Source: Paramicrosporidium saccamoebae | Taxonomy: Eukaryota; Rozellomycota | Assembly (NCBI GenBank): GCA_002794465.1 | Contig: MTSL01000125.1 | Span: 1-53,381, forward strand | DNA length: 53,381 bases | Direction: 5' to 3' | In this document: in pieces, positions 19,349 to 29,718 of the stretch | How the letters are laid out: every line of letters starts with the position of its first letter | Numbering within the stretch: the first letter of the stretch is position 1 | Notes under the pieces: model-generated | The model's database searches: none | The model's input: the letters and a program-made list of their open reading frames with translations, nothing else | Told to the model about the DNA's origin: nothing | Made by a program: the position numbers and the translations under genes

Positions 19349-20566
19349 TCAAATTTCTATTTTTGGTTTCTTACTACCATGTTCTGTCCCTTTACCTAAC
19401 GCGTGTTCAATAGCTGTGAATATAGCAAACAATGTCTGCTCTGTCCAAGCTTGCTCTTGGATCGTTTTACGCAAACTAACTAGCTCCCGTCCCTTGATCA
19501 GCAGCTGCTCTAGGATGGTTGTCATCCTAGCCAATTTTGCTTGTTTCTCTGCATCTCGGCCAGCAGGATGTGCAACCCAAAAATGGCGTAGGACTTCGGC
19601 AGAATTATTGTGAAATAGCTCCACATCAACGGGGATTGTCTCGGGAGATGGGGAGACGTCATTCTCAGAGAGATGGGCGTTGTAGGGAGTGAACAGATCT
19701 CGTCGCTGTTCAAATGTACATAGGCTTTTCTTTACAAATGACAGTGTGTCCAGTTCAACTTTACAGAGCGATTCCCTAAATTGGGGCTCAACCAGCGGTC
19801 TTTCTGCATTCAGTGGTGCAGAAAAACCAACACGACCTGTGCCAAGTTCCAAGCTTTGGGACTTTACCTCTGGTTCAGCCGTAAGATCTTCATACTCGAG
19901 CGTGTCTTCTATCCTAAGAGGAGGAGCGCTGCCAGACGCACTCTGCACAATGCGAAGCGAATGGTTATTAAACTTTCGGATCAGCGAGAGAGATTCGTCG
20001 CCTTGCTGAGATCTGAGATGTTCTGCTGTTCTATCTGAAATACGGTCCTCCACCGTAGATGTTATGTCCACGAGCCGGGAAAGACGTGTCCCGCCCATAA
20101 CTTGCTCCACATTCTCCGAGGTAGTCTCCTCGTAATAGTCATTGAGCGGGTTGTGTTCTTCCTCATTTGGCGACGTGGCACTCTTTTTAAAAAAGCGACT
20201 CTTGACATAAAATGTCCAAAAATCTCGCTCGTTCATCTTTTTGGGAACATTGTCGTGATATGCTCTCTGTACAGCAGGATTCTGGGCCAGAATTGCCTGG
20301 ATCGTCTCGGGTGTGAGGATAATTTTGTTCTCGCTTTGGTATTCAGCCGAGGTGCAAAGGTCATCTCCGAGAATGGAGGGTAGGGGTTTTTTCTGTCGTA
20401 GTAATGTCTCTTGGTCTTTGAGTAAATTCTGTCGAGTTTCCCAAAATTCCTCTTCAGATAAAAGGCCTCCCCGTACCAGTGTTCTGTGTAACTGAAGTAG
20501 CTCCTTGTTACTTCCCAACAAGGTTCCCCTCAGCCTAATTTCCTCGGCACTCAATTGACGTCCCAT
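19349..20566 (-). CDS. TFB1: TFIIH core subunit p62/Tfb1, lacking the PH domain
   Basis: Intronless, 405 aa. Two BSD domains are visible: RTLVRGGLLSEEEFWETR (about 28-45) and PAVQRAYHDNVPKKMNERDFW (about 95-116), the classical p62/Tfb1 signature. A C-terminal helical segment (TTILEQLLIKGRELVSL) matches the TFIIH core-binding end. p62 links TFIIH in Pol II initiation and nucleotide excision repair. Family members are about 550-640 aa and begin with a PH domain of about 100 residues that contacts TFIIE, XPC/Rad4 and activators. Here the protein starts directly at BSD1, and only 59 bp separate it from the divergent RPB5 start, so there is no space for the missing domain in continuous DNA. Confidence 0.86.
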   Translation of the reverse strand: MGRQLSAEEIRLRGTLLGSNKELLQLHRTLVRGGLLSEEEFWETRQNLLKDQETLLRQKKPLPSILGDDLCTSAEYQSENKIILTPETIQAILAQNPAVQRAYHDNVPKKMNERDFWTFYVKSRFFKKSATSPNEEEHNPLNDYYEETTSENVEQVMGGTRLSRLVDITSTVEDRISDRTAEHLRSQQGDESLSLIRKFNNHSLRIVQSASGSAPPLRIEDTLEYEDLTAEPEVKSQSLELGTGRVGFSAPLNAERPLVEPQFRESLCKVELDTLSFVKKSLCTFEQRRDLFTPYNAHLSENDVSPSPETIPVDVELFHNNSAEVLRHFWVAHPAGRDAEKQAKLARMTTILEQLLIKGRELVSLRKTIQEQAWTEQTLFAIFTAIEHALGKGTEHGSKKPKIEI

Positions 20567-20625
20567 TCACTGCTTTGCTAATTCGCCAATCTACCAACCC
20601 ACCAATCCCGGGGACCCTGGACAGG

Positions 20626-21288
20626 ATGGAGTCTCCAGTGGACCGTGAAACTGTGCGTCTTTGGCGTGTTCACAAGACTATCCACCAGCTCGTTCACGAC
20701 CGTGGCTATGTCGTCAGTCAGGCAGAGCTGGACATGACCCTCAGCGAGTTTATCCAGACGTTTGGGGCTGGAAATACGGTCGTGGACAGGGCGGCACTAA
20801 ACTTTTTGGTGCAAAAGAGGGACGAGCCCAGCGAGCAGCTATTCGTCTTCTTTCCAGAAGATGTTTCTGTGGGAGTAAAGCCGGTTAGAGGATATCTGGA
20901 AAGAATGAACGAGCAGGGCGTCTTTAGGGCAATTGTCATTGTTCGACAGTCCATGACTCCCTCGGCGGCCAAGGTCATGATTACCATGGCACCCAAATAT
21001 GTCCTTGAGCAGTTTTCCGAGGCCGAGATGGTTGTGAATATTACAGAGCATGTGCTCGTTCCCCAACATATTGTCCTTTCCGATGAAGAGAAGAAGACTT
21101 TGCTTGCCAGATAGTACAGCCTTGATGAGGTGCTAATTTTTAGTCGTTTGAAAGACACACAACTGCCTAGGATTTTAATTAACGACCCTGTCGCCCGCTA
21201 TTATGGGCTCCGTAGAGGACAAGTGGTCAAGATTCTGCGTGCTTCAGAGACGGCGGGTAGGTATGTTACCTATAGACTTGCGGTATAA
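20626..21288 (+). CDS. RPB5: RNA polymerase subunit RPB5 (RPABC1)
   Basis: Exons 20626-21113 and 21144-21288, intron 30 nt; 210 aa. The eukaryotic N-terminal jaw domain ([20 protein letters not shown]) is followed by the archaeal RpoH-like C-terminal domain, restored by splicing: [19 protein letters not shown], then [15 protein letters not shown]5 is shared by RNA polymerases I, II and III and sits in the lower jaw near downstream DNA. I chose the ATG at 20626 ([13 protein letters not shown]) because family members start close to the RxxRLWRVxxT motif. Length matches the family almost exactly. Confidence 0.95.
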
Positions 21289-21742
21289 TTAATCCCATAA
21301 ACATTCCAACTCTTCCACAAGTATAATTTTCCTGCAGTGTAATTTTCATGCGGTGGAATTCGATCCCATAAGCACTTCAACTATCCCACAAGTGTAATCT
21401 TTATGAATCCCATAAACACTCCTACTCTTCCACAAGTNNNNNNNNNNNNNNNNNNNNNNNNNNNNNNNNNNNNNNNNNNNNNNNNNNNNNNNNNNNNNNN
21501 NNNNNNNNNNNNNNNNNNNNNNNNNNNNNNNNNNNNNNNNNNNNNNNNNNNNNNNNNNNNNNNNNNNNNNNNNNNNNNNNNNNNNNNNNNNNNNNNNNNN
21601 NNNNNNNNNNNNNNNNNNNNNNNNNNNNNNNNNNNNNNNNNNNNNNNTTCTACCTCTACAGCATGATTTCCATAAGTAATTATTCATGCGGTAATGGGGC
21701 CGGAACATAAATACTCGCCCATGCATGACTGCATGACCAACA
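21289..21742. repeat. Tandem-repeat spacer interrupted by an assembly gap
   Basis: Before the gap (21285-21437), the sequence consists of imperfect units combining GTATAATT, CATGCGGTGGAATT, ATCCCATAAACATTCC and AACTCTTCCACAAGTGTAAT. After the gap, ATTATTCATGCGGTAA echoes the same unit. The array is probably much longer than the gap suggests. No gene is visible; DMC1's promoter must lie in 21650-21742. Confidence 0.75.
21438..21647. other. Run of 210 N (assembly gap)
   Basis: Ambiguous bases only. The flanks on both sides belong to the same tandem repeat, so the gap is most likely a repeat the assembler could not resolve. Confidence 0.99.
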
Positions 21743-22865
21743 ATGGACACGTACATTTCTGAACGTTCAATGATGACCGAGCCCGAGGAGATGGAGGCGA
21801 ATCCATCTGCCTATGTTGGCGGCGCTGAAGACGATGGGACCATCATGCCTGCAGAAGAGTTGCAGAATCATGGCATCAGTGCAGTTGATATCCAAAAGCT
21901 CAAGATTGCTGGTATATGCACCATCAAGGGCGTCAATATGACATCCAAACGAGCACTGCTCAAGGTCAAAGGGCTGTCAGAGGCCAAAGTAGACAAGATT
22001 AAGGAGGCGGCGAGTAAGATTCAGGATTCCGGCTTCATCTCTGCGTTGGAGTTTTCGTTGAGAAGGGCTGTGGTCTTTAAGCTAAGCACTGGCAGTGAAG
22101 ACTTTGATCGTCTCTTGGGCGGTAGGGTTGTGGAGATTGACTGATAAGCTAGGTGGAGTTCAAAGCATGTCGATTACCGAAGTGTTTGGCGAATTTCGCA
22201 CCGGGAAAACTCAGTTGTGTCTGACTTTGTGCATAGCATGCCAACTGCCCGACGGAAATGGACAGACTGGAAAGGCCGCATTCATCGACACGGAAGGGAC
22301 TTTGTAACTGGGCTAATGGAGCTATTGATTTTATAGTCGTCCAGAGAGGTTGAAGGAGATTGCCAGCCGATTTGGTATGGATCCTGACGAAGCCCTAGAC
22401 AATGTAATTTACGCCAGAGCATTTAACACTGAACATCAAATGGACCTGATCACTCTTATTGCGGCCAAGTTTGCCGAACATCCTGGCGAATATCGTCTCT
22501 TAGTCATTGACTCGATCATCAGTCTCTTCCGTACCGACTACTCTGGTCGTGGTGAGCTGGGGGAACGCCAACAAAGGCTCAATCAAATGCTTGCCAAGCT
22601 GATCCGCGTTGCTGAAGAGTACAACGTGGCTGTCTTTATTACAAACCAAATGATGGCAGATCCGGGAGCAACAATGACCTTTGTAGCGGATCCGAAAAAG
22701 CCAGTGGGAGGACACGTACTTGCACATGCCAGTGCAACAAGAGTAGCACTGAGGAAGGGAAGGAACGAGACGAGGATTGCCAAAATCTACGATGCCCCTG
22801 ATCTGCCCGAAGCCGAGGCCACCTATGCCATCACCAACGGAGGCATTGATAATGCCACTGATTAG
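21743..22865 (+). CDS. DMC1: Meiotic recombinase DMC1
   Basis: Exons 21743-22121, 22153-22303 and 22337-22865 (introns 31 and 33 nt); 352 aa. The N-terminal helix-hairpin-helix ([19 protein letters not shown]) precedes the RecA-fold ATPase core: [20 protein letters not shown] (Walker A), LLVIDSI (Walker B), LNQMLAKL and loop L2 with [19 protein letters not shown]. [16 protein letters not shown] and MTFxADPKKPxGGHxLAHAS favour DMC1 over Rad51. DMC1 forms filaments on ssDNA for interhomolog strand exchange in meiosis, so the organism probably has a sexual cycle. The codon GGC|G-GT spanning intron 1 and TT|T-CGT spanning intron 2 restore conserved residues exactly. Confidence 0.95.
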
Positions 22866-23095
22866 TATAATGTTTGTGGCGAATACTTGTGCGATGCTTG
22901 TAATAATTATCTGCTTAATGTTTGTAATAAAAATCTTTTATTGGAATTCCGTGTCCGTAGTGTGGGGGCTGTAGATGTAATGTGCTCGTTCCCCCTCTTT
23001 CACCCCCTTCCACCCTCTTTACCCTCTTCACCCTCTTCCACCCTCTCCCATACTCTTACCCACACTTCCCTATCCACATTTACCACCCCCGCGCA
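22866..23095. other. Convergent 3' spacer with pyrimidine tract
   Basis: About 230 bp between DMC1 and IVD stop codons. AATAAA at 22926-22931 is the likely DMC1 poly(A) signal. 22988-23065 is a polypyrimidine stretch of CCCTCTTTCAC / CACCCTCTTC units, a microsatellite-like tract that could form triplex DNA. Confidence 0.6.
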
Positions 23096-24358
23096 CTAAC
23101 TACTAAAGAGTTTGTTGTACTCGCGCCCAATAATCATTCTTCTAATTTCACTGGTGCCAGCACCAATTTCATACAATTTTGCATCTCTTAGCAATCTGCC
23201 CGTGGGATACTCGTTGATGTAGCCATTCCCACCTAAACATTGAATGGCACTCAATGCTACCCTTGTTGCATTCTCTGCTGCAAACAAAATCGCACCGGCA
23301 CACTCTTTAGAGTCGCGCACTCCGGCATCGCAGGCACGGGCAACAGAGTAGACGTAGGCACGGGAGGCGGATAGACTCGTGTGCATATCTGCAATGAGAC
23401 CTTGGAGGAGCTGGAACTGACCAATGGGACGGCCAAATTGCTCGCGGGTGTTTACATAGGGCAAAACGACATCCATACACGCCTGCATAATTCCCAGGGG
23501 ACCACCTGACAACACGGCCCGCTCGTAATCGAGGCCACTCATCAAAATGTACACACCATCGCCCTCCTTTCCCATCAGATTTGCTTTGGGAACGCGACAA
23601 TTTTCAAAGACGAGTTCACATGTATTGCTGCCCCGCATGCCAAGCTTGTCCAATTTCTGAGAGGTAGTAAAGCCGGCCATTCCCTTTTCCACCAAAAATG
23701 CTGAGATTCCCTTTGGACCGGCAGAGGGATCGGTTTTGGCGTAGACTACGAGGACTTCAGCATCGGGTCCGTTGGTGATCCACATTTTGGTGCCATTCAA
23801 AACATAGAAATCGCCTTCTTTGGTGGCACTCGTCCGCATGCTGACCACATCACTGCCAGCCCCCGCCTCGCTCATGGCCAAAGCGCCCACATGTTCTCCG
23901 CTGATCAGCTTTGGCAAGAAGCGCTCCTTCTGTTCCTCATTTCCGTTTCTGACAATCTGGTTTACGCACAGGTTAGAGTGTGCGCCATAACTCAGAGCAA
24001 CTGAAGCAGAGGCGCGACTGAGGGCTTCCATGGCGAGGACATGTTCAAAATAGCCCATCCCAAGACCTCCAGCAGACTCGGGTGCCGTGATGCCAAGAAG
24101 ACCAATGGCCCCGAGTTGGGGCCAAAGGTCGCGGGGAAAAGTGTTGGTCTCGTCAATTTTTGCAGCACGTGGTGCCACTTGTTCGTCTGCAAATCGATTC
24201 ACAGCAGTAACCAACTGACTCTGTAGGTCGTTCAGATGAGCCAACGAATACGGATTCAGATGTGAAGAATATCGACGAGTCTGTACAATAGCATTGGCGA
24301 TGGTAGCAGCAGCAGTAGCGGTGGCGGTAGCGGTAGCGGTAGTGACAAGTCTCAACAT
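23096..24358 (-). CDS. IVD: Isovaleryl-CoA dehydrogenase, mitochondrial
   Basis: Intronless, 420 aa from the ATG at 24358. The N-terminus [13 protein letters not shown]...RYSS is a mitochondrial transit peptide containing a GGTAGC-type hexanucleotide run. Acyl-CoA dehydrogenase signatures are complete: [60 protein letters not shown] with the catalytic Glu position typical of isovaleryl-CoA dehydrogenase (DYER), and the C-terminal [20 protein letters not shown]. The enzyme oxidises isovaleryl-CoA in leucine breakdown, passing electrons through FAD to ETF. This implies an active mitochondrial matrix with beta-oxidation-type metabolism. It could be another short-branched acyl-CoA dehydrogenase, but the motif fit is good. 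Confidence 0.9.
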   Translation of the reverse strand: MLRLVTTATATATATAAATIANAIVQTRRYSSHLNPYSLAHLNDLQSQLVTAVNRFADEQVAPRAAKIDETNTFPRDLWPQLGAIGLLGITAPESAGGLGMGYFEHVLAMEALSRASASVALSYGAHSNLCVNQIVRNGNEEQKERFLPKLISGEHVGALAMSEAGAGSDVVSMRTSATKEGDFYVLNGTKMWITNGPDAEVLVVYAKTDPSAGPKGISAFLVEKGMAGFTTSQKLDKLGMRGSNTCELVFENCRVPKANLMGKEGDGVYILMSGLDYERAVLSGGPLGIMQACMDVVLPYVNTREQFGRPIGQFQLLQGLIADMHTSLSASRAYVYSVARACDAGVRDSKECAGAILFAAENATRVALSAIQCLGGNGYINEYPTGRLLRDAKLYEIGAGTSEIRRMIIGREYNKLFSS

Positions 24359-24621
24359 TAACAATTAAATGTGTAAAATGCTGATATGGGCCATGTCAAT
24401 GTTAATCCTATTGTGTGGATTACGTTGACGTAGATCAATCAGGATCTTGGATGCTCAAAGACTTGAAATCTAAATATTCACGCACTCAACTACCCACATC
24501 CAAATACCCAAATACCCAACTACTCTCCACAACTCCCAACTATTCCCAACTATTCCCAACTATTCTCAACTACTCTCAACTACTCTCGACTACACACAGA
24601 CAAGGCTTTATTACACAGATC
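24359..24621. repeat. Spacer with 10-bp CAACTATTCC minisatellite
   Basis: About 260 bp between IVD (start) and GMPP (end). 24520-24595 is about eight units of CAACTAYTCY. The remainder (24359-24470) probably includes the IVD promoter. No gene is visible. Confidence 0.8.
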
Positions 24622-25737
24622 TTACATAATGATCTGGGGAGTAGCAATATTGGTCGAGAGCGTCTTGTTAGGCAGGACAATCGCACCATTTACATAAAGT
24701 TCATCCCCCACGGCAACATCATCACCGAGCACAGCTCCCCCTTCCACACGCGACCAGCTTCCCACTGTTGCACGCCAGCCGATAATTGTCGACGACACGA
24801 ATGCATGGGATTTGATGCGAGCACCTTCCATTACGGCAGAGTTGCTAATGCGTGCGCCATCTTCAATGATCACGTTGGCACCCACGGTTACATTTGGCCC
24901 GATTAGGCAGCCCTTTCCAATTTGGGCAGTCGAGTCAACCAGGACATTTCCCTTGACACACTCGCCCTTGTGCAAGTTTTGGGGCTTCTTCTCCGCCAGG
25001 GAGCCGAGGTACAGGCCGAGACCGATGAGATAGTCCTTGGGCTGGCCAACGTCCATCCAGTATCCCTTCAAGTCCATCGAATGGAGCTCGCCATCCTTGG
25101 CCATGTCGGGGAAGACTTCTTTCTCAATGGAGGTGGGTTTGGGTTGGATTCGGTCCAGAATCTTGGGATTGAAAATGTAAATACCGGCATTGATGCGATC
25201 GCCAACAAATTCCTTTGGCTTCTCAACAAAGCTCTCAATCTGAGTAGTGCCTGCTGCAGTCACAATGACTCCATACTTGCTGGGCTCTTCGACTTTGGTC
25301 ACCAGAATGGTTCCCTCGGCACCATGTTTTTTGTGAAATGCAACCATTTCCTCAAAGGGGAAATCACAGATAATGTCGCTGTTGAGGACAAAGAAGGGCT
25401 CCTCGTCCTTTCCGAGGATTTCTTTTGCGAGCGCCAGCGGGCCTGCAGTACCCAACGGCTCGCTTTCCACTGAAAAGTGGATGGAAAGTCCGAGCTTCTC
25501 CTCATACTCCTTCATGGTGGCCTGCATAATCTCGGGACGGTAGTTGACTGCCAGCACTACATCTGTCACGCCCGCCTTGGCAAGACTCTCAATTTGATGC
25601 ATAATCATCGGCTTGTTAGCAAAGGGCACGAGGGGCTTGGGCAATGTCAGGGTCAATGGACGCAAGCGTGTTCCAAAACCTACAATCAACCACTCTCACC
25701 AGTCCCACATACCTCCAACCAGAATTAGCGCTTTCAT
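24622..25737 (-). CDS. PSA1: GDP-mannose pyrophosphorylase (mannose-1-phosphate guanylyltransferase)
   Basis: A 25-nt first exon (25713-25737, MKALILVG) and a long second exon (24622-25679), intron 33 nt; 360 aa. Splicing rebuilds the nucleotidyl-transferase motif ILVGGFGTRLRPLTL and is followed by LPKPLVPFANKPMI. VESEPLGTAGPLALA, LNSDIICDFP and FVEKPKEFVGDRINAGIY are intact. From about residue 250, hexapeptide repeats form a left-handed beta helix, ending in the conserved C-terminal PQIIM. It makes GDP-mannose for N-glycans, GPI anchors and cell wall mannans. The protein is close to identical in layout to fungal Psa1/Vig9 and animal GMPPB. The neighbour is a glycosyltransferase, but the two are not in an operon. 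Confidence 0.95.
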
Positions 25738-25930
25738 TTGTGTAGTGACTACGACTCCCCAGGACGCGGTCTTCTATTTATGGAGCTGTAGCAGGGAATA
25801 AAGCTACAAATAAAAGAGTCTCCCGAAATGGACGAATTAAACTCGTGCCACTATGGCAACCGAAATAGGCTTTATCGATGTGGTGGTTTGCCAGTTTCCC
25901 AATATAGTTTACCGGTTTACTAATTGGTGT

Positions 25931-27861
25931 CTAAGCTGCCTTTTTCTTCCGGAAGGGTAGGAACACTTCTCGGTTGTAAAGCAGCGTGTCCCTTCCAAAT
26001 AGACGGACCAAATCCGTCATGCACTGGGATCGACTGGTTAAATGGCCGCCCTTTATAGAAATACCCGATGTGGTCCCAAAATCGTCCACATGCAGCAGCA
26101 CTGCCGACGGCTTGGACCCCGTCATTCCGCTGACCAGCATATTCATGGCAATGTCTTCGCAATTCATATTGTCGTCAATGTATTTGTGGATCTTTAGGGG
26201 GAGGAGGCAGGTGTAAATGTAGAGAAACTCGGCATTGATGAACATGAACTTTGTGAGCATGATAGAGTAGATACGGGGACGGTCAGGCGAGCGGATCTCG
26301 TAGTTATAAGTGTTATTGTTAGAGTTGTAAGAGTGGAAGCGAGGAAAGACTCCAACGAGCGAGTTTTGTCGGCCCTTCCAGACGTCAAATGCATATTCAA
26401 TGTCGGTAATGTTCACACGGACATCGTCGTCACAGACCAGCAATGCCTTGGTTTCCAAATTTGGAATCGGATTGAACCGATTGTTAAGCGAATCGTACTT
26501 TTGGGGCAATATCTCCACTGGCGGTTTCTTGCGAACCGTCTTGAGAAACTCTTCAGGTGGCCGAACACCCGGATTGTGCCAGGTCACGTAAATCTTGTGC
26601 ACCAATCTGCTCTTTTGATAATGCAGGATCAGCTTCCGCAGCAGTGCCACACGGTCCCAGGTGCCGATGAGCACGCTAAACTTGTTCTGAATGATAAACT
26701 TTTTCGGTGTATAAGAGGTGGATTGCGGAGCGCAAATGTCAATGGCACGACGAAGATTGGGCCAGTTGACGTATGGACTGAATTCTTCCCGGTGGACGGC
26801 CTGTAGGGCTTGGAGGTGCATCTGGTGCCAGTAGTAAAAGATGATCGGCTCAAAGTTGAGCTCCCATTCGGGGTGAGCGCGTGTGTGGAAATTCCAGGGC
26901 GAGGTGTGCGGTACAAAGTGGAACACTTTGGCATTTCTACGGAGCATTGGCCAGACTGCATAGTCCTGAGTAGATTAGCAATGTATAGGGAGTGTACTTT
27001 TTGCCTCAAGACGGTATTGTAACGAGCAGAGATGACATTTGTGGTCCGATTGTGAAAGAACCAGTTGAGAAAGCCTTGCTCCCCGAGAAAATTGGGAGGA
27101 GCTAGTTTGTAAACATTCAGCATTTCCTGATATGTCCTGGCCGAGGGCTCGAGCACAAACATGCCCGTATTAAATTCGTCTCCAACCACCTTTACCGCCG
27201 AGAATTCGGGATACTGGAACACTTCATCAAAGTTTTGTACAACGAGCAGACTGGGATCGAGGAATACGAGCTTGGAATATTTCGTAAGCGACCAAGCATG
27301 AATCTTGGAATACTTGCATAATCGCTGGAATGACGGCCGTTTCCCATTACTCCTCTTAAATGGAGTGGGAATCATGGACAATTTTTCAATTGTAGCCCCC
27401 AATGAAACCAAATCGTCCAATCCCTCGGTTGCAAAGGGCAAAGTCATAATGATTAGCGGAAATTGGGCCTTGGCTCGCTTCAACGCATAGGTGAGCACGC
27501 GTGCATTGGCGAGTCCTGAATTGTCGCAGAGCAAGGTTACGTATGCATAGTTTGTCTTTTCATTGCGTACCAGATCCTTGGGTGCATCAACGGGGAGAAG
27601 CACTCCGTGGGCTTCGTGCTCGCGGTGGTCATTGACCATGATGGCGCCATCCGCCGCATCCAAAAGTGTCTCAAACTCGCTTGAATCGAAAAAAAGACGT
27701 CTCTCAACCGCAAGATATATTATCCCCCCAATTAGAAGAGAAATGGCCCCGAAAAGGAGCACGCTGATCAAGTAGGTGCTGCGCCTGGGTCGCTCTGGGT
27801 CGGGGATAACCCGATTCTGTTCCAGAGACCACCGGTTATGGTGGTAGCGGTTGGTCAGCAT
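25931..27861 (-). CDS. GT8-GT64 fusion glycosyltransferase, type II membrane protein
   Basis: Exons 26998-27861 and 25931-26965, intron 32 nt; 632 aa. A single membrane anchor (TYLISVLLFGAISLLIGGII, about 29-48) places the rest in the Golgi lumen. Residues about 105-320 are a GT8 (glycogenin/GUX-like) domain: YVTLLCDNSG, ARVLTYALKR, VVGDEFNTGMFVLEPS, LGEQGFLNWFF and the C-terminal FHFVPHTSPWN. Residues about 380-620 are a GT64 exostosin-type domain: FSVLIGTWDR, LVHKIYVTWHNPG, DSLNNRFNPIPNLETKA and CDDDV with an intact DDD (467-469). The GT8 metal site reads VFLDPSLLV (201-204 LDPS), where active members have a DxD, so this half may be inactive. Substrates are unknown. The two halves are joined by the intron-spanning frame, which is continuous through the conserved PW motif. 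Confidence 0.87.
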
Positions 27862-27915
27862 CACTGATTACCACCCATAACGCCATCTTCTACCGAGACC
27901 TTCGTATAACCAAAG

Positions 27916-28704
27916 ATGGACAAACCGCAAACGAAATGCATTTTGTCGTTTCTTATGGGCTGTCGTTGTGGAGGTGGTGCCGAGCATGAGCACGCCGTTG
28001 ATCCAGATGCTGCCTCGGCAAAGTCTCTGCATCAATTTGTAGATTGGAGACAATCGTTAACAGTCAATGCAAAACGTCCCACTACTCTGGAGAATGTTCT
28101 CCGAGCAAAGTTTGCCGCTAGCGGCGACGACGGCGGTAGTGGTGGGGTGTGTGGCAACATTCTTAAAAGTGATACCGACTCGCAAATGATCATCAAGATA
28201 CAGTATGGTAGAATGGGGTTTTAATGTTTCTAGATTTACTGGAACGGTAAAAATCAAGTCACTTTCGATACACTCGGATGGCACCGTGTCCAGCCCTAGC
28301 AAGGTCAAGGCGTAATGTTGCAGCCCTGTGCTCACAAGCTTAGATATGTGAACATGCCGGATTTAGACTTTTCTTCAATTGAAGGAAAACCGGTTGCCCA
28401 GGAATGGGATCTTGTCCACCCGGATGAGCAAACATTAGAGCCCATTCAGTATCCCACAAAGTTACCAAATCGGGGCAAAGCTTGACTATTTAGGATTTTC
28501 AAATTTTCCAACGTAAACCACCTTACATTATTTATTCCGGGCAACTTTGGAGCACCAGAGACCCACATTTCGTTTATTGGCGTCTATGGCGACTTTTCCC
28601 AAGTCAGGATAGGCGCTGTCCATGCCACGTACGAGCTAAAGCCAAATGTGGCCGATCATAAGACTGATGCTCATTGGAAGAGCACCTCCCAGTCGGGATT
28701 TTAA
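27916..28704 (+). CDS. PITH domain protein (PITHD1-like)
   Basis: Four exons: 27916-28202, 28234-28311, 28344-28460 and 28494-28704 (introns 31, 32 and 33 nt). It encodes 230 aa, or 217 if translation starts at the second ATG (27955, MGCRCGGGAEHEH), which better matches the GCRC start of PITHD1. Splicing yields QFTGTVKIKSLSIHS, KAYVNMPDLDFSS, QYPTKIFKFSNVNHLTLF, NFGAPETHISFIGVYGDF and the terminal ADHKTDAHWKSTSQSGF. These are the proteasome-interacting-thioredoxin (PITH) fold hallmarks. The family binds the 26S proteasome as in TXNL1; PITHD1 itself has been linked to proteasome and ubiquitin pathways. It starts 54 bp from the divergent GT8-GT64 start. UBXN1 (p97 cofactor) is directly downstream on the same strand, a suggestive pairing. 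Confidence 0.9.
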
Positions 28705-28748
28705 GTAAACTGTTTTTGTAAGATTGATAGTAAAGACGTTTGATTATT

Positions 28749-29718
28749 ATGACGGACGAGGAGACTTTGCTAGAATATGGTTTTTGTCTAGAGAAAGTGT
28801 AATTGCAACTGGTGGGATAGTTATAGTGCTAGGAAAAAGGCCTTGAAGGCTACTGGTAATAGTGGCATTCAGCCTGCTCTAGATTGGCTTGCCGAGAATC
28901 AAGACTCTGAAGAGGGCGGATGTGAGAAGGGCGGTTCCGAAGAAGGTAATCCCAAAAGAGGCGACTCTAAAGGAGGCGACTCCAAGGGGGATGACCCTGA
29001 GGATGACGAACCAAAGTCACTGAAATGCAACGATTGTGATAAAACGTTCTCCTCGGTGGCTATTGCACAATTCCATGCTGCAAAGACTGGGCATCAAGAT
29101 TTCAGCGAATCCACAGAATCACGTCCGGAATTGACGGCAGAGGAAAAGACGGCCCGGCTCGCTGAACTCCGCGCACGCCTTGAGGATAAGCGAAAGCTGG
29201 ACAAGCTGAAGGGAGAGGAGGAAAGGCGAGAGGCAGAGCTACTGCGTCGCAAATCTGGTCATAATGCGGCAATGGCGAGACGAGAAATGCAGGAAAAGGA
29301 AATGGTCAAGGCGGCCGAACAATTACGGAAGGATCGGGAGGAGGAAAAGCAGATTAGAGCAAAAATTAGAGCAGAGATGGAGGAAGAGAAGCGTCTCCGA
29401 AAGGCTGCAGCCGAAGAGAAGCCTATCAAGTCTGAAGAGCCCCTCAAACTCGAAGAGCCTCTTAAGCTCGTCTCACAAGACTCGGACAGCGTGAGGATCC
29501 AAGTTAAACTGACTGGAGGCGACCATGTCAAGGCCGTGTTCAAGTCGTCTGACAAACTTGCGGCTCTGTTGGACAAGTTGTCAGAGACGATGCCATTGAC
29601 GCCCGCAAACAAGTTGATCATCCCGTTCCCAAGAACGTATATTGATATTGTAGCAGATGCTGAAAAGACGTTTATGGAACTTGGGCTTTGTCCGAGTGCG
29701 TCCCTTGTTCTTGAATAA
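28749..29718 (+). CDS. UBA-UBX protein, UBXN1/SAKS1-like (p97/Cdc48 cofactor)
   Basis: Exons 28749-28798 and 28827-29718, intron 28 nt; 313 aa. Splicing restores the UBA domain (LLEYGF...RKKALKATGNSGIQPALDWL). It is followed by an acidic/glycine tract with GGDSKGGDSKG repeats, a C2H2-type finger LKCNDCDKTFSS...FHAAKTGH (about 82-108), a long charged coiled coil (about 118-215) and a C-terminal UBX domain (VRIQVKLTGGDHVKAVFKSS to SASLVLE). This UBA / finger / coiled coil / UBX order matches UBXN1, which bridges ubiquitinated proteins to p97/Cdc48. The stop TAA lies inside AATAAA (29714-29719). Confidence 0.9.

Noticed and set aside
22988..23065. Polypyrimidine tract as a telomeric or functional triplex element
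   Set aside because: The units are irregular (CCCTCTTTCACC), not a telomere repeat, and it lies between two 3' ends; most likely a simple low-complexity tract.
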